Source of the DNA: Mauremys mutica
Taxonomy: Eukaryota; Chordata; Testudines; Geoemydidae
Length of the DNA stretch: 64,000 nucleotides
Direction: 5' to 3'
Assembly (NCBI RefSeq): GCF_020497125.1
Contig: NC_059072.1
Location: forward strand, 279,122,045-279,186,044
Notes under the pieces: model-generated
Told to the model about the DNA's origin: nothing
The model's database searches: none
Seen by the model: the letters and a program-made list of their open reading frames with translations, nothing else
Translations under genes and position numbers: made by a program
Shown: piece by piece, positions 1 through 10,643 of the stretch
Position numbering within the stretch: position 1 is the first letter of the stretch
Layout: each line of letters starts with the position of its first letter

Positions 1-1290
1 ACTTCACCCCTTAGCTGAAAAATACTTAGTCACCCCCTTTAGAAAGCACCACTAAGGTGAACAGGAGGCCATGTCTCCCCTCTACCTCAGGCTCCAGTCC
101 CAATGTCATAACTAATGAAGCAGCCATCTGCTTCAGCCTCAAAATGACACAAGTGGTTTTTTTTTTCCTCTTCCAGGTTACTTCCTATACAAGTTGGCTT
201 GCCCACTTCTTGGCAAAGGACAACTAAAAGAAGAAATAAAATTAACAAATTTGCTCACACCAGTCCCAGTTTAACATAGCCCTTTCTCAGGAACTCCAGG
301 CCTTTCCTCCCATTTAGTTCTACAAACTGTTTAACTCTCATGTCTTTAAAAAACAGCATAGTGCTCTTCTTTTCCCAAGCAGAGTAAAAGCTGTTTCCTC
401 TTAAGATAAGTACCTGTTTTCCTGAGCTCAGGTGGAAACTCTTTCCTTAATTAGAAAGCACAGCAGTTTCTGAGAGACAGGGCAAACCTTTGTCAGGCTG
501 CCTTTGCAGGAAATGCACCCATTCCCCATCTAATCCAATGTGGGATATGGTAACCCCATGAAGAGTGTTTATCCAGTAATCCACAGAAGAGAGTTTTTAT
601 AATACTACCCTTATACTTCTATAATTACTACTAAAATTTGTTTCAAATTCAAACGATTTCAATAAAGCCCTGAAGTGTTAGAGAGTCAGGCTTTTAGAAA
701 TCTGGTTATACTTCAGTATTCACAGTCAAGCTCTGTTGACCTTTGGTTTGACATTCAAGATACTTCTGACCTTCTGTGGGCCACTTTTGCTTTGCCTCCT
801 AACAATCCAAACCAACTGAATTGTCCAATGAGACTGCAAGATACATATTTACAGAGCATGCAAAGATAAGGGAATAATAGGGCAAAAATTTAATGTACGA
901 AATTTTAAAATAGAGATAGAGAACATTATGTTGCAGTATAACCTAACACTCCGACTATTAATTCATTTGAAATATAATTAGAGCTTTGCTTACCAGTATG
1001 TAGCAGCGATTGTTTCAGTGTATTAATTTAATAACATGCTGTAGCTGCTGGGTTTACACCTGTGCAGACACATATGTGTTTGTAGAATGTAGTCCTAAGT
1101 ATTAATGTGACTGTAGCTATAACTTCTGGCTATTTTTCAGAAAGGAATTATTTAATTTTTCAAAGATTTTTGTAATACATATAACAGCCATTATAACCAC
1201 ACTTCTATAAAGCTACTAGAAGAAATGTATGCTACTGAATGAATTGGATACATGTATGATGTTCTACATCAGAAAGTCAGTACTGAAGTA
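1..1290. other. Non-coding, no recognised element
   Basis: AT-rich sequence with no open frame resembling a known protein and no repeat family I can name. Short frames are at chance length. It is probably unique or very old repeat-derived DNA. Confidence 0.5.
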
Positions 1291-1485
1291 TAAGGTTGGG
1301 GAGGTAATATCTTTTATAGGACCAACTTCTGTTGGTGAGAGAGAGAGAAGCTTACACAGAGCTCTTCTTGACCTGAAGAAGAGCTCTGCATAAGCTAGAA
1401 AGCTTGTCTCTCTCACCAAACAAAGTTGGTCTTGTATCTCCAATATCCTGGGACCAACACAGCTACAACAACACTGTATACAATA
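1291..1485. mobile_element. Penelope-like repeat, head-to-head inverted pair (family 1)
   Basis: The left arm (1291-1370) is the reverse complement of the start of the right arm (1371-1485). Both carry the core reading accaacttctgttggtgag or its complement, and the right arm ends in the family signature tcctgggaccaacacagct. The same family recurs at 56310-56390 and 63261-63416. The arms meet at the 5' end of a hammerhead-like motif. I assign it to Penelope-like elements from the general structure of their terminal repeats; that family name is inference, while the repeat relationship is visible directly. Confidence 0.6.
1370..1408 (+). ncRNA. Hammerhead-ribozyme-like motif, family 1
   Basis: Read as RNA: GAC (1370-1372), core box CUGAAGA (1373-1379), one extra A, stem II GAGCU/AGCUA (1381-1385 with 1393-1397), GAAA (1398-1401), GCUU, then GUC (1406-1408) pairing with the opening GAC as stem I. 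The expected scissile position follows U1405. Deviations are the extra A after the CUGANGA box and an A at 1397 where a C would close stem II. Penelope-like terminal repeats are known to carry minimal hammerheads with very short stem III. Activity of this copy is doubtful. Confidence 0.5.
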
Positions 1486-1683
1486 CAGAGGTATGCTAGT
1501 TTTTCTCATGATAAATGCAGTGACATAACCAGATTTGGCCTGTCATATTTTGTTTCATCCCGACTGTGTAAGGAAATGCTCTTTCTTTACAGTTACCCTC
1601 TTTTGTCAAGTAAGAAATTAGCATTAATGAACAATTTTTCACAGCCCTGAAAGATATAATTAGACCTATGTTTTAGGTGTAGC
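1486..1683. other. Spacer, no recognised feature
   Basis: Short non-coding interval between the Penelope pair and the fold-back element. I see nothing in it. Confidence 0.4.
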
Positions 1684-2162
1684 TAAGGCTTAAGTCTCCC
1701 ATTTGTGATGCACCAAACTTCTGCCAAACCCCATAGGTGCCTAAACTCATTGGCACCTACATTTTCCAAAGTAAAAATTCCCTCAGTGCCCAACGTTTTG
1801 CACACAACTGCCTCATTCCAGGCATCTGGATGTCTAATTTCAGAGTGATTCACAAACCAGGGGAAGAAAGGCATTCAGCTGCCTTACTTGCCCAAGGGGC
1901 ACAATCCAGTAGCACACATACAGGATTGGGCCCCATTCAAGTGAGAAGGTCGTTCCAGTACTCATCTGGGATGTGGAAGTCCAGGTTTCAATTCCCCCAT
2001 CCCCAACAGAGAGGGAAAAAAGATTTCAACAGGAGTATTCTATCTCTTGAAAGAGGGCTCCAAGCACAGGTCTATGGGATGTTCTAATGTGGGGTTCCTC
2101 AATCTTTCCTGCTGACACTGTTCCACTGTGGATAAATAATGAGAGTAACAGAGCAAGAAAGA

Positions 2163-2395
2163 GAGAAGCAGCAAAGAATCCTGTGGCACCTTATAGACTA
2201 ACAGACATTTTGCAGCATGAGCTTTCGTGGGTGAATGCCCACTTCTTCAGATGCAAGACTTCTTCAGATGCAAGAAGTGGGTATTCACCCACGAAAGCTC
2301 ATGCTGCAAAACGTCTGTTAGTCTATAAGGTGCCACAGGATTCTTTGCTGCTTCTACAGAACCAGACTAACACGGCTACCCCTCTGATACTTAAA
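2163..2395. mobile_element. Penelope-like repeat, head-to-head inverted pair (family 2)
   Basis: The left arm (2163-2257, minus orientation) and right arm (2258-2395, plus orientation) share gcagcaaagaatcctgtggc and cctgtgg-type blocks, and run in opposite directions outward from the centre. The right arm ends in the signature actaacacggctacccctct. An exact 17-base direct repeat sits at the junction (2241-2257 and 2258-2274). It is inserted in the centre of the fold-back element. A hammerhead-like motif lies at the inner end of the left arm; the right arm keeps only its second half. Confidence 0.6.
2215..2254 (-). ncRNA. Hammerhead-ribozyme-like motif, family 2
   Basis: On the minus strand: GCAU (2254-2251), core box CUGAAGA (2250-2244), one extra A, stem II GUGGG/CCCAC (2242-2238 with 2231-2227) with a six-base loop, GAAA (2226-2223), GCUC, then AUGC (2218-2215), which pairs with the opening GCAU as stem I. 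Predicted cleavage falls after C at 2219. The self-complementary AGCU would give a two-pair stem III, as in the minimal dimeric hammerheads reported for Penelope-like elements. Compared with the canonical core there is one extra A before stem II, so catalysis is uncertain. Confidence 0.6.
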
Positions 2396-2990
2396 AAAGA
2401 GAGAGTAGTTCAGTTGAGTTAGGGGAACCCAACTGAGGGCAAGAGACCCAGGGTCAAGTCCTTCTGTTCCTGTTGCTCTTTATTTATCCACAGTGGAATA
2501 CCTTAAACAAGAGAGACTGAGGGACACTGCATCAGAATATCCCAGAGCCCAGTTGTTAGACCAGTCTCTTGAGAGAGAGGATCTGAACAAGGGGTCTTCT
2601 TTCTCCCTCTCTGCTAGGGAAAGAGGAATTAAATGTGGATCTCCCACATCCCAGGTGAGTACTCTGACCATTGGGCTAAAAGTTATGAGGTGGGCAGCAG
2701 CACCTCCTGGAATGAGACAGGTGTCCAACTCGTTCCCCAAGCAATTATGTAAGAGCCTAAACCAGGAGAAGGGTTCCCATTAATGGATCACTAGCAAAAC
2801 TAAGCACCCCCTTACAGCTTGGACTGAACTGTCAATCTCTGAGAAAGGGGTTGGGCTTACAGCGTTAGTGTCTCCCATCAGCTAGTATGCTAGTTTTTGT
2901 GGATCCCATTCTTAGATGCCTATCTCTCCCTATTCTTCGTACAGAGAGTTTAGGCACATAACTTGGCTTTGTGGATTGCAGCATTGTTCC

Positions 2991-3655
2991 TCTGATTTTC
3001 TAAGCACCTCAAAGTTAGCCACTGTGATGCTTGGCATTGCAACACCTAAATCCCTTCATGGATTTCATCCTTGGTGATTGAATACATATGCTAGGTTATC
3101 TACTTCAGTTGTTCTCAGCCTTTTTGCAACTGGAATCCAAATCTGACTCCAGTTTCTTCTGTAGGGTTCTCTGCAGGGTGGCAGGCATATGTAAGATCAG
3201 AAAATTCCTCCACCAAATTTCTGCATTAAATGGCCCTGATATTAGTGGCCCAATCCGTAATACCAAACTAGAAAGGAGGGAACAGGCACACTCTAAAAGA
3301 CTTGCTTCGCTGGAGTAGGGAGGGGTGTTGGACTATGCTATGGCTAAAATGGCCTAGCCTCTGAACTTCTTCATTCCTTCCTCCAAATGCTACCCTAGGT
3401 TCTTTATTCCCTATAGTTGGTTGTCCCTTTGAACCACATGGCAGAAGAGATGCTGTTTTTGTCCCCCATAATGGAAGCACCTTCTGTGACATCACAGTAG
3501 GGACTCGTGGCTTTTGTTTGTTTATTTGTTTTTTTCCAGGAGGTTCCTGGGAGTCCCTATCCTCTCCTCCCAAACCCCTTCCTTCAAAAAGCCACCACCA
3601 CCACCACCACCAAATTATTTTTAAACAGTATTAGTATTGAAACATTACTAGACCC
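2991..3655. other. Non-coding interval with short (CCA)n tract
   Basis: No credible gene. A short (CCA)n microsatellite lies at about 3592-3611. The rest is unassigned. Confidence 0.5.
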
Positions 3656-4023
3656 TTAGGGCATGTCTACATTATGAAATTAGGTCAATTTTATAGAAGT
3701 CAATCTTTAGCAACTGATTTTATACAGTTGATCGCGCATGTTCCCACTAAGCACATTAGGTCGGTGGAGTGCCTCCTCAATACTGTGGCTAGCATCGACT
3801 CACGGAGTGGTGCACTGTGGGTATTTATCCCACAGTCTCCACTGTCCATTGGAATTCTGGGTTAAGATCCCAGTGCCTGATGGGGCAAAAATATTGTCAC
3901 AGGTGGTTTTGGGTACATATTGTCAGTCTCCCCTCCCTCCCTTCCTCCTTGAAAGCAACGGCAAACAATCATTTAGTGCCTTTTTCCCTGGGTTATCCAT
4001 GCAGACGCCATAGCATGGCAAGC

Positions 4024-4880
4024 ATGGAGCCCGCTCAGCTGAACATTGCTTTTGTGAGCACTGCAGACACTTTGTGCATTATCCTGCAGTATGTGCAGGG
4101 CCTAGGAGGAGCCACCAGCATGAGGAAGATTGTGAGGAGGACATGGACACAGAAGTTCCTGAAAGCACGGGATGTGGCAATTGGGATATCATGACGGCAC
4201 TGGGGCATGTTAATACAGTGGAACGCCAATTCTGGGTCCGGCAAACAAGCACAGACTGGTGGGACTGCATAGTGTTGCAGGTATGGGATGATTCCCAGTG
4301 GCTGCAAAACTTTTGCATGCGTAAGGCCACTTTCATGGAACACTGTGAATTGCTTTCCCGCACCCTGAAGCGCAGGAATACCAAGACGAGACTTGCCCTG
4401 ACAGTTGAGAGCAAGTGGTGATAGCCCTGTAGAAACTTGCAACGCCTGACTGCTACCTGTCAGTCGGGAATCAATTCATAGTGGGCAAATCTACTGTGGG
4501 GGCTGCCGTGATCCAAGTAGCCAGGTCAATCAATACCATTCTTCTAAGAAGGGCAGTGACTCTGGGAAATGTGCAGGGCATAGTGGATGACTTTGCTGCA
4601 ATGAGGTTCCCTAACAGTGCTGAGGTGATAGATGGAACACATATCTCTAACTTGGCACCAGACCACCTTGCCAAAGATCACATAAACTGCAAGGGGTATT
4701 TCTCAATGATGTTGCAAGCATTGATGGATCACAAGGGCCGTTTCACCAACATCAACGTGGGATGGTTGGGAAAGGTGCATGATGCTTGTATCTTTTGGAA
4801 CTAAGGGCTGTTCGTAAAGCTGCAAGAAGGATCTTTCTTCCCAGACTGGAAAATTACCATTGGGGATGTTGAAATGCCAA
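4024..4880 (+). pseudogene. Harbinger DDE nuclease, broken
   Basis: Begins MEPAQLN at 4024 and matches the nucleases of copies B, C and D. It shifts frame near 4100 and again before 4481, and an early stop follows CIFWN at about 4801. Recognisable pieces are ETSTDWWD-like residues (here QTSTDWWD), VGKSTVGAAVIQVA, the first catalytic Asp region VIDGTH (Gly-Gly-Ala-Ile changed to Ala-Glu-Val-Ile) and VEMPIV, where the CR1 sequence begins. The second catalytic Asp and the Glu are lost. Non-functional. Confidence 0.85.
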
Positions 4881-6476
4881 TAGTATGGGGAGGAGGCAAT
4901 CAACCCTCTGCAGAGAAAGAAGTGGTTCAGGATTGTTTAGAAAACCTGGATGAGCACTAGTCCATGGGGCTGGATGCACTGTGTCCAAGGGTGCTAAATG
5001 AGTTGGCGGATGTGATTGCAGAGCCATTGGCCATTATCTTTAAAAACTCATGGCAATCAGGGATGGTACCTGATGACTGGAAAAAGGCTAATGTAGTGCC
5101 CATCTTTAAAAAAGGGAAAAAGGAGGAGCCAGTGAACTACAGTCCAGTCAACCTCACCTCAGTCCCTGGAAAGAATCATGGATCAGGTCCTCAAGAAATC
5201 AATTCTGAAGCACTTTGAGAAGAGAAAAGTAATCAGAAACAGTCAGCAAAGATTCACAAAGGGAAAGTCATGCCTGACTAATCTAATTGCCTTCTATGAT
5301 GAGATAACTGCCTCTGTGGATGAGGGGAAAGCAGTGGACGTGTTATTCCTTGACTTTAGCAAAGCTTTGGATATGGTCTCCCACAGTATTCTTGCCAGCA
5401 ATTTAAAGAAGAATGGGCTGGGTGAATGGACTATAAGCTGGATAGATCATTGGGGTCAACAGTCTCCATGTCTAGTAGGCAGTCAGCATCAAGTGGAGTG
5501 CCCCAAGGGTTGGTCCTGGGGCCGTTTTTTTTAATATCTACATTAATGATCTGGAGGATGGTGTGGATTGCACCCTCAGCAAGTTTGCAGATGACACTAA
5601 ACAGGGAGGAGTGGTAGATAGACTGGAGGGTAGGGATAAGATACAGAGGGACCTAGACAAATTAGAGGATTGGGCCAAAAGAAACCTGATGAGATTCAAC
5701 AAGGACAAGTGCAGAGTCCTGCACTTAGGAGGGAAGAATCCCATGCACTGCTCCAGACTAGGGACTGAGTGACTAGGAAGCAGTTCTGCAGAAAAGGACC
5801 TTGGGGTTACAGTGGACGAGAAGCTGGATATGTGTCAACAGTGTGCCCTTGTTGCCAAGAAGGCTAATGGCATTTGGGGCTGTATAAGTAGGGGCATTGC
5901 CAGCAGATTGAGGGACGTGATCATTCCCCTCTATTCGACATTGGTGAGGCCTCATCTGGAGTACTGTGTCCAGTTTTGGGCCCCACATTGCAAGAAGGAT
6001 GTGGAAAAAATGGAAAGAGTCCAGCAGAGGGCAAGGAAAATGATTAGGGGACTGAAGCACATGATTTATTAGGTGAAGCTGAGGAAACTGGGATTATTTA
6101 GTCTGCAGAAGAGAAGAATGAGGGGGGATTTAATAGCTGCTTTCAACTACCTGAAAGGGGGTTCCAAAGTGGATGGATCTAGACTGTTCTCAGTGGTAGC
6201 AGATGACAGAACAAAGAGTAATGGTCTCAAGTTGCAGTGGGGGAGGTTTAGGTTGGCTATTAGGAAAAAGTTTTTCACTAGGAGGGCGGTGAAGCACTGG
6301 AATGGGTTACCTAGGGAGGTGGTGGAATCTTCTTCCTTAGAGGTTTTTAAGGCCCAGCTTGACAAAGCCCTGGCTGGGATGATTTAATTGGGGATTGGTC
6401 CTGCTTTGAGCAGGGCATTGTACTAGAGACCTCCTGAGGTTCCTTCCAACCCTGATAGTCTATGATTCTATGATAT
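4881..6476 (+). mobile_element. CR1 LINE, 5'-truncated (3' half of ORF2)
   Basis: Reverse transcriptase pieces occur in order: [58 protein letters not shown], the catalytic FADDTK (about 5587), then the C-terminal [13 protein letters not shown] and [14 protein letters not shown] segments. The 3' end is the CR1-type tail ending in tctatgattctatgat at about 6472. It has several frameshifts and stops (for example after 5218, 5534 and 5772), so it is inactive. CR1 copies are normally 5'-truncated, which fits. It sits inside Harbinger copy A. Confidence 0.9.
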
Positions 6477-6639
6477 TAGTGCTACTCCCCTCATCGGGGG
6501 GGAGTACAGCAGTCAATTTTAAGAGCCCTTTAGGTCAGCGGAACGGGGTTGGTTGTGTAGAAGCATTCATATAAAAAAATCGACCTAACGCAGCATAATT
6601 TGACCTAACCTCATAGTGTAGATCAGGCCTTAGCCTCCC

Positions 6640-6815
6640 ACACGAATAGCCTCATTTTTGTGTATCATTGGTTTCAGTGAGACTACACATGTCCTAAAAA
6701 TTAGACATATGCTTAAGAGAGCTAAAAAGTACTTTTCAATGGAGTCCAACCCTGCTGTATTTGCAAATGCAAAACTCCCAGAAAATCAATGGGAGTTTTG
6801 GCTGAACAAAGTCCA
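6640..6815. other. Unassigned, with short inverted-repeat remnant
   Basis: Non-coding. The stretch aaactcccagaaaatcaatg (about 6772) followed by gggagttttgg is a small palindrome of the type seen in the short fold-back family elsewhere in this window. Confidence 0.35.
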
Positions 6816-7640
6816 GAGGATCATTTTATGAATAAGGATGCGTGTCTGTCACAGAGGTCATGGATTCCGTGACTTTCTGTAACTTCCATGACTTCTGCAG
6901 TGGCCAGTGTGGGTGGCTTGGGGCTGCCCGAGCAGATCAGGCAGCCCTGGAGCAAATCACACCAGCCACTGCTGGGACAATTAGGATGTGGGAGGGGGCT
7001 CAAAACTGAGGGTTGGGGTGCGGGGCAGTGCTTACCTTTGGGGTAAAGCACTTTAATTTGGCCCGGAAGTGGCCAGCATGTCCCTGCAGCTCCTAGATGG
7101 AGGGGTCAAAGGACTCCATGCTTTTCCCGCACCTGCAGGCGCTGCCTCTGCAGATCCCTTTGGCTGTGGTTCCCAGCAAATGGGAGCTATGGAGCTGGAA
7201 CTTATGGGAGGGGCAGTGCGGGGAGCCCCCCTGGCTTCCCCTCCCCCTAGGATATGCAGGAACATTCCAGCTGCTTCCAGGGAGTTGTGCAGAGCCGTGT
7301 AGGGAAACTGCCAGCCCCGCCAACCTTCTTCTCCCCAGCACGAGCAGGGGTCCCAGGCTGCCCACTGCTGCCTACCCCCCACCCAACACCAGTGGGGGTC
7401 CTGGGCCACACACAACCGTCCGCCCTGCCCCAGCACCAGCGGGGTCCTGGGCCATGCGGCGCCACTCAGCCTCCCCACCAGCACCAGCGGTAGGTCCTGA
7501 GCCTTCCCCCCAGCACCCACAGCACCCACAGACTGCCCCTCCCAGAGCACTTCTGGCCTCCCAGCCCAAGTTTTAGTTAGGGGTATATAGTACAAGTCAT
7601 GGACAGGTCATGGTCCAGGAATTTTTGTTTACTGATAAGC
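6816..7640. repeat. GC-rich interspersed repeat with internal minisatellite
   Basis: The left end (cagaggtcatggattccgtg) and right end (aagtcatggacaggtcatgg) are loosely complementary and bracket a GC-rich core unlike the flanks. At about 7370-7520 a unit of roughly 60 bases recurs, marked by ccagcaccagcggggtcctg-like blocks. The long reading frames on both strands here (up to 180 codons) are by-products of base composition and tandem repetition, not genes. Probably a non-autonomous DNA element; family not named. Confidence 0.45.
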
Positions 7641-9130
7641 ACAGTTGCCAATTTCTTCTCTTTGGGTATTTATCAAGTGTACAATATACTAAATGGTTTC
7701 AGCTAAAAAGAGTTTCTTATCCATGTTTAACTCTTATCAGTTGATCATTTAATTAAAGAGAGAAAAAGTGAATGAAGAAAAAAGAAAAATACACCGTAAA
7801 GACACAGTGATTAAAGGAAACACCACAATGTTCTTTATCATATGTTCTACTGTTGTGTATCTAGTACCTCAGACATGTCCAAGGCAAAATAATCAATTCA
7901 GGGCTTTGGGGATCAGAACTTTTCAACTGATTGAGCTGGGCTCCATGCAGAGGGTGAGAAGTGGGGAGAGGCAAAAGTGTCTTTAAACCATTTTTATGCT
8001 TGCCTGAACTATGCACTAGTCCAGTTCCCAACATGCGCTAGGGCAGCTTGTAGCCCATTGCAGCAGTTGGTATAAGAAGGCTACACTGGACAAGAGAACT
8101 TTCTGGCAGGTAAAAGGCTATTGAAAAGAAAAAAAATACTGAATATAGGAAGCTTCCCAGATTCATTTTTAACAGAGAAGAGCAGCCTTCATTCAACCTT
8201 GTCTGTAGGAAGCAGTTCTCTTTGCTCGGACACAATGCCACCCGCAAGAGTGAGCACCAAGCAGTCTGAAGACATGCTGCATGGTGCGTTACTCAGGTAG
8301 TAAAGAGCAGTTTTTACAGAAGCTGAGCAGAATCAGTTGTTCAAAATACGCAGTCTTCCCAGACACTTGCAGAACATTCTTCATGGGGATATCATCCTAG
8401 TGTGACATAATAGCTACTGGTGATAGGGAGAAAAATAGCAATTGTTGGCCACTCAGTGCTGATAAGAAAATGTCGAAGCCCTCTTTTTGCTCCACTACAC
8501 TAAGCCATGGCATAGCTCTGATATAATTTTAAGTTTATTACTGTTGTTGAGTTACTGTTTTTCACCTTCTTTTAGATAAATCCATCTTATCACTTTCTCC
8601 CACACTGCTCCATATATATGGAATACTCCATCCCTGTGATCTTATCTGTAAAGCCATTACCTTCCCTACAAGGCTCACCTCTGCTGTGATGACTGAATTC
8701 TTATCCATTTAATAATGGATTTAGGGGCAGATAAAAGTAGCTGCCACTTATTTTAGATAATTATAATTATCAGAAAATCATTGCAAATAGATATATATAA
8801 AGATCAATTTTTTATATATTGATTTGTATCCCTCTCCTCCATTCTAGTGTCACTTCTGTTCTTAGGCACTAATCCTGTGAAGACTTACACACATGATTAA
8901 CTTTACACACTGTGTTACCAGATTTGCCCATTACTTTGGGGGTATGCTCATTTATTAGGGTTACTCTTCTGGGGGAGGGGGAGTGTTCTGTAATTCTATC
9001 AATGAACTTCTTGTGTCACTTGTGTTTTCATATGGAGCTCTACTCGTCTCTTCTGCAAGTCCTCTCCCAATGGATCTATCCTGCAGGACCTAGGTTCCCC
9101 AGGGCTGGGCTCTTCCAGCCCCAGAATCAG
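7641..9130. other. Non-coding, no recognised element
   Basis: About 1.5 kb without a credible coding frame or an identifiable repeat. Confidence 0.5.
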
Positions 9131-9132
9131 AT

Positions 9133-9180
9133 GAACACACACATACATGCACATGCATGCACACTTACACACACATATTA
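9133..9180. repeat. (CA)n-rich microsatellite
   Basis: Imperfect run of cacacacat and catgcacatgca units immediately before the minisatellite. Confidence 0.8.
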
Positions 9181-9184
9181 ACAG

Positions 9185-9500
9185 AGCAAGGCTGAGTGAA
9201 CTGGGTCAATCAGCACTCTCAAGCTGACCCCTTATATCTCCCTGGACTCAGTGGTCTGGGTCAAGCAGGATTTCCAAGTTGCCACCCTTATAGGCCACAG
9301 GTACAGCACCGGAATAGAGTAAGCCTGAGCAGGCTGGGTCGAACAGCACTTCCAGGCTGTCACACTTATATGCCCCTGTTCTCAGTGGACTGGGTCAAGC
9401 AGCACTTTCAAGCTGCCACCCTTATATGACCCTGGACTCAGTACTCTGGGTCAAGCAGCACTTCCAAGCGGCCACCCTCGTATGTCACAGGTTCAGCACG
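9185..9500. repeat. Minisatellite, unit about 60-65 bases
   Basis: About five imperfect copies of a unit with the phrases ctgggtcaagcagcacttcc, aagctgccacccttatatg and cctggactcagt. Units differ by substitutions and small indels. Reading frames through it are not genes. Confidence 0.75.
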
Positions 9501-9517
9501 TCCCTATCCCCACTTTC

Positions 9518-10643
9518 ATGTTACAATTGTTCTGGTAGTAACCCACTTGATGAGCAAACCCCACAGTATTTTTCTGTGCCATAGGGATCTTTAGCTTAGG
9601 TAAAAGGAGCGTAGCTGCAGAGTAAATGGGGAAGCCCAAAACACAAAAGAGTAAAGTTCAGAGAAAGAGAGAGGGAAGCAACCAGCGTAACCATAAAAGT
9701 TATTTATTGAATAATAGTGATAACCACACAAGGAGAGCGTAAACCAACATAACAGTTACCTTATTAAAGATGACAAAAGTCATATATAGAAAACTATACC
9801 TGATCAAAAAAGTCAGGGTTAAAAAGTTATACCTGAGGTAGAAAAGAAAACAGAGAGGGAGAGAGAGAGAAAGAGAGAGAACTGGGGTCTCACCACCCCA
9901 TGAAGCTTGAACTGGTCAGGGTTTCCAGGTGATGGTGGTAGCTCAGGGTCCTGAGTGCTGGAGATAGGCAGAGCCCCAGCACAATCAGTCAGGAAAAGAT
10001 GAAGTCCCAGTGGAACTGATGCAGAGTTTGAATCCAGGCATCATAACACTTACTTGAACATGGGTAGGGGTTTTTGTAGGGAAACAACAATGGTTCAAGG
10101 GAGAACACTAGATTTGTTTATGGGTAAACTGATGACTCAAGGGTTTTCTTTAGGCTGTACAATAGGAACTGATCATTCCTGGCTATGGGTGGTGTTCCTT
10201 CAAGAGAGCTCACAATGCAATTAGGCAGCTTCAGTATTTTGGATATCAATCAAGGATTAATTACTAGAATTGGTCAGATAACTGCTGAGCTGGGTGAGTG
10301 CAGACATAGGTTCAGTAAGATCTGGAGCAGAGATCCCCCATGATGCAGTGCTTCCCTGCTTTCCTGGTATCAGAGTTCAGTGCGGTTCTTACCTTAGAAT
10401 CTCTGTTCTCCATTCTGTATGCTAATGGAGATGCTTCCTTGTCCCATCTTTGATGCAGATGAGGCTAGGGGAGTTGCCTTAATCCTGTCACCCTTGTCAG
10501 GGTGGTGTTAGGTCTCCAACTGCCTTTTCATTGCTTTCTGTAAGTCTTTCCTTTGATCAGTTTTGGTTCAAGCAGAGGCTGGGGGGTGGTGTCCTTCACG
10601 AGTCAGACAGGCTGGATACTGCACCCTGGTTCCCTAAGAACAC
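9518..10643 (-). mobile_element. Probable LTR or LTR-like repeat
   Basis: A long block of moderately complex sequence with a minus-strand AATAAA at 9703-9708, a purine tract near 9860-9885, and possible TGT and ACA ends at 9518 and about 10643. I see no gag, pol or env frame. The LTR call is inference from layout; it could be another class of interspersed repeat, and the ends are guesses. Confidence 0.35.

Larger units (their letters stand above)
1684..2990. repeat. Long fold-back (palindromic) element
   Basis: The two halves are imperfect inverted copies. The block containing tactcatctgggatgtgg (about 1957) matches the reverse complement of the block near 2640-2660. The block ttccactgtggataaataa (2120-2138) matches the complement at 2475-2493. 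The outer arms also share gtgcctaaactc and aggcatct. The hinge (about 2160-2400) is occupied by a Penelope inverted pair. Related, shorter palindromes occur at 29990-30440 and 39645-39770. Overlapping short reading frames are not credible genes. Probably a non-autonomous DNA transposon; I cannot name the superfamily. Outer ends are approximate. Confidence 0.55.
3659..6629 (+). mobile_element. Harbinger copy A, decayed and interrupted by CR1
   Basis: The left terminus begins ggcatgtctacattatg and the right terminus ends tagtgtagatcaggcc, imperfect inverted repeats. They are flanked by the target duplication TTA (3656-3658 and 6630-6632), the classic PIF/Harbinger duplication. The left half holds a broken DDE nuclease. 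The right end (6477-6629) carries the conserved block cccctcatcgggggggagta seen near the right end of copy D (about 44850). Everything between the middle of the nuclease gene and that block, including the Myb gene and third frame, is missing and a CR1 fragment lies there instead. Confidence 0.85.

Noticed and set aside
2493..2783. 96-codon plus-strand frame and its 86-codon antisense partner
   Set aside because: Both are in the arm of the fold-back element; no similarity to a protein.
7053..7595. Overlapping open frames up to 180 codons on both strands
   Set aside because: All lie in a GC-rich repeat with tandem structure; no domain is recognisable and every frame is open by composition.
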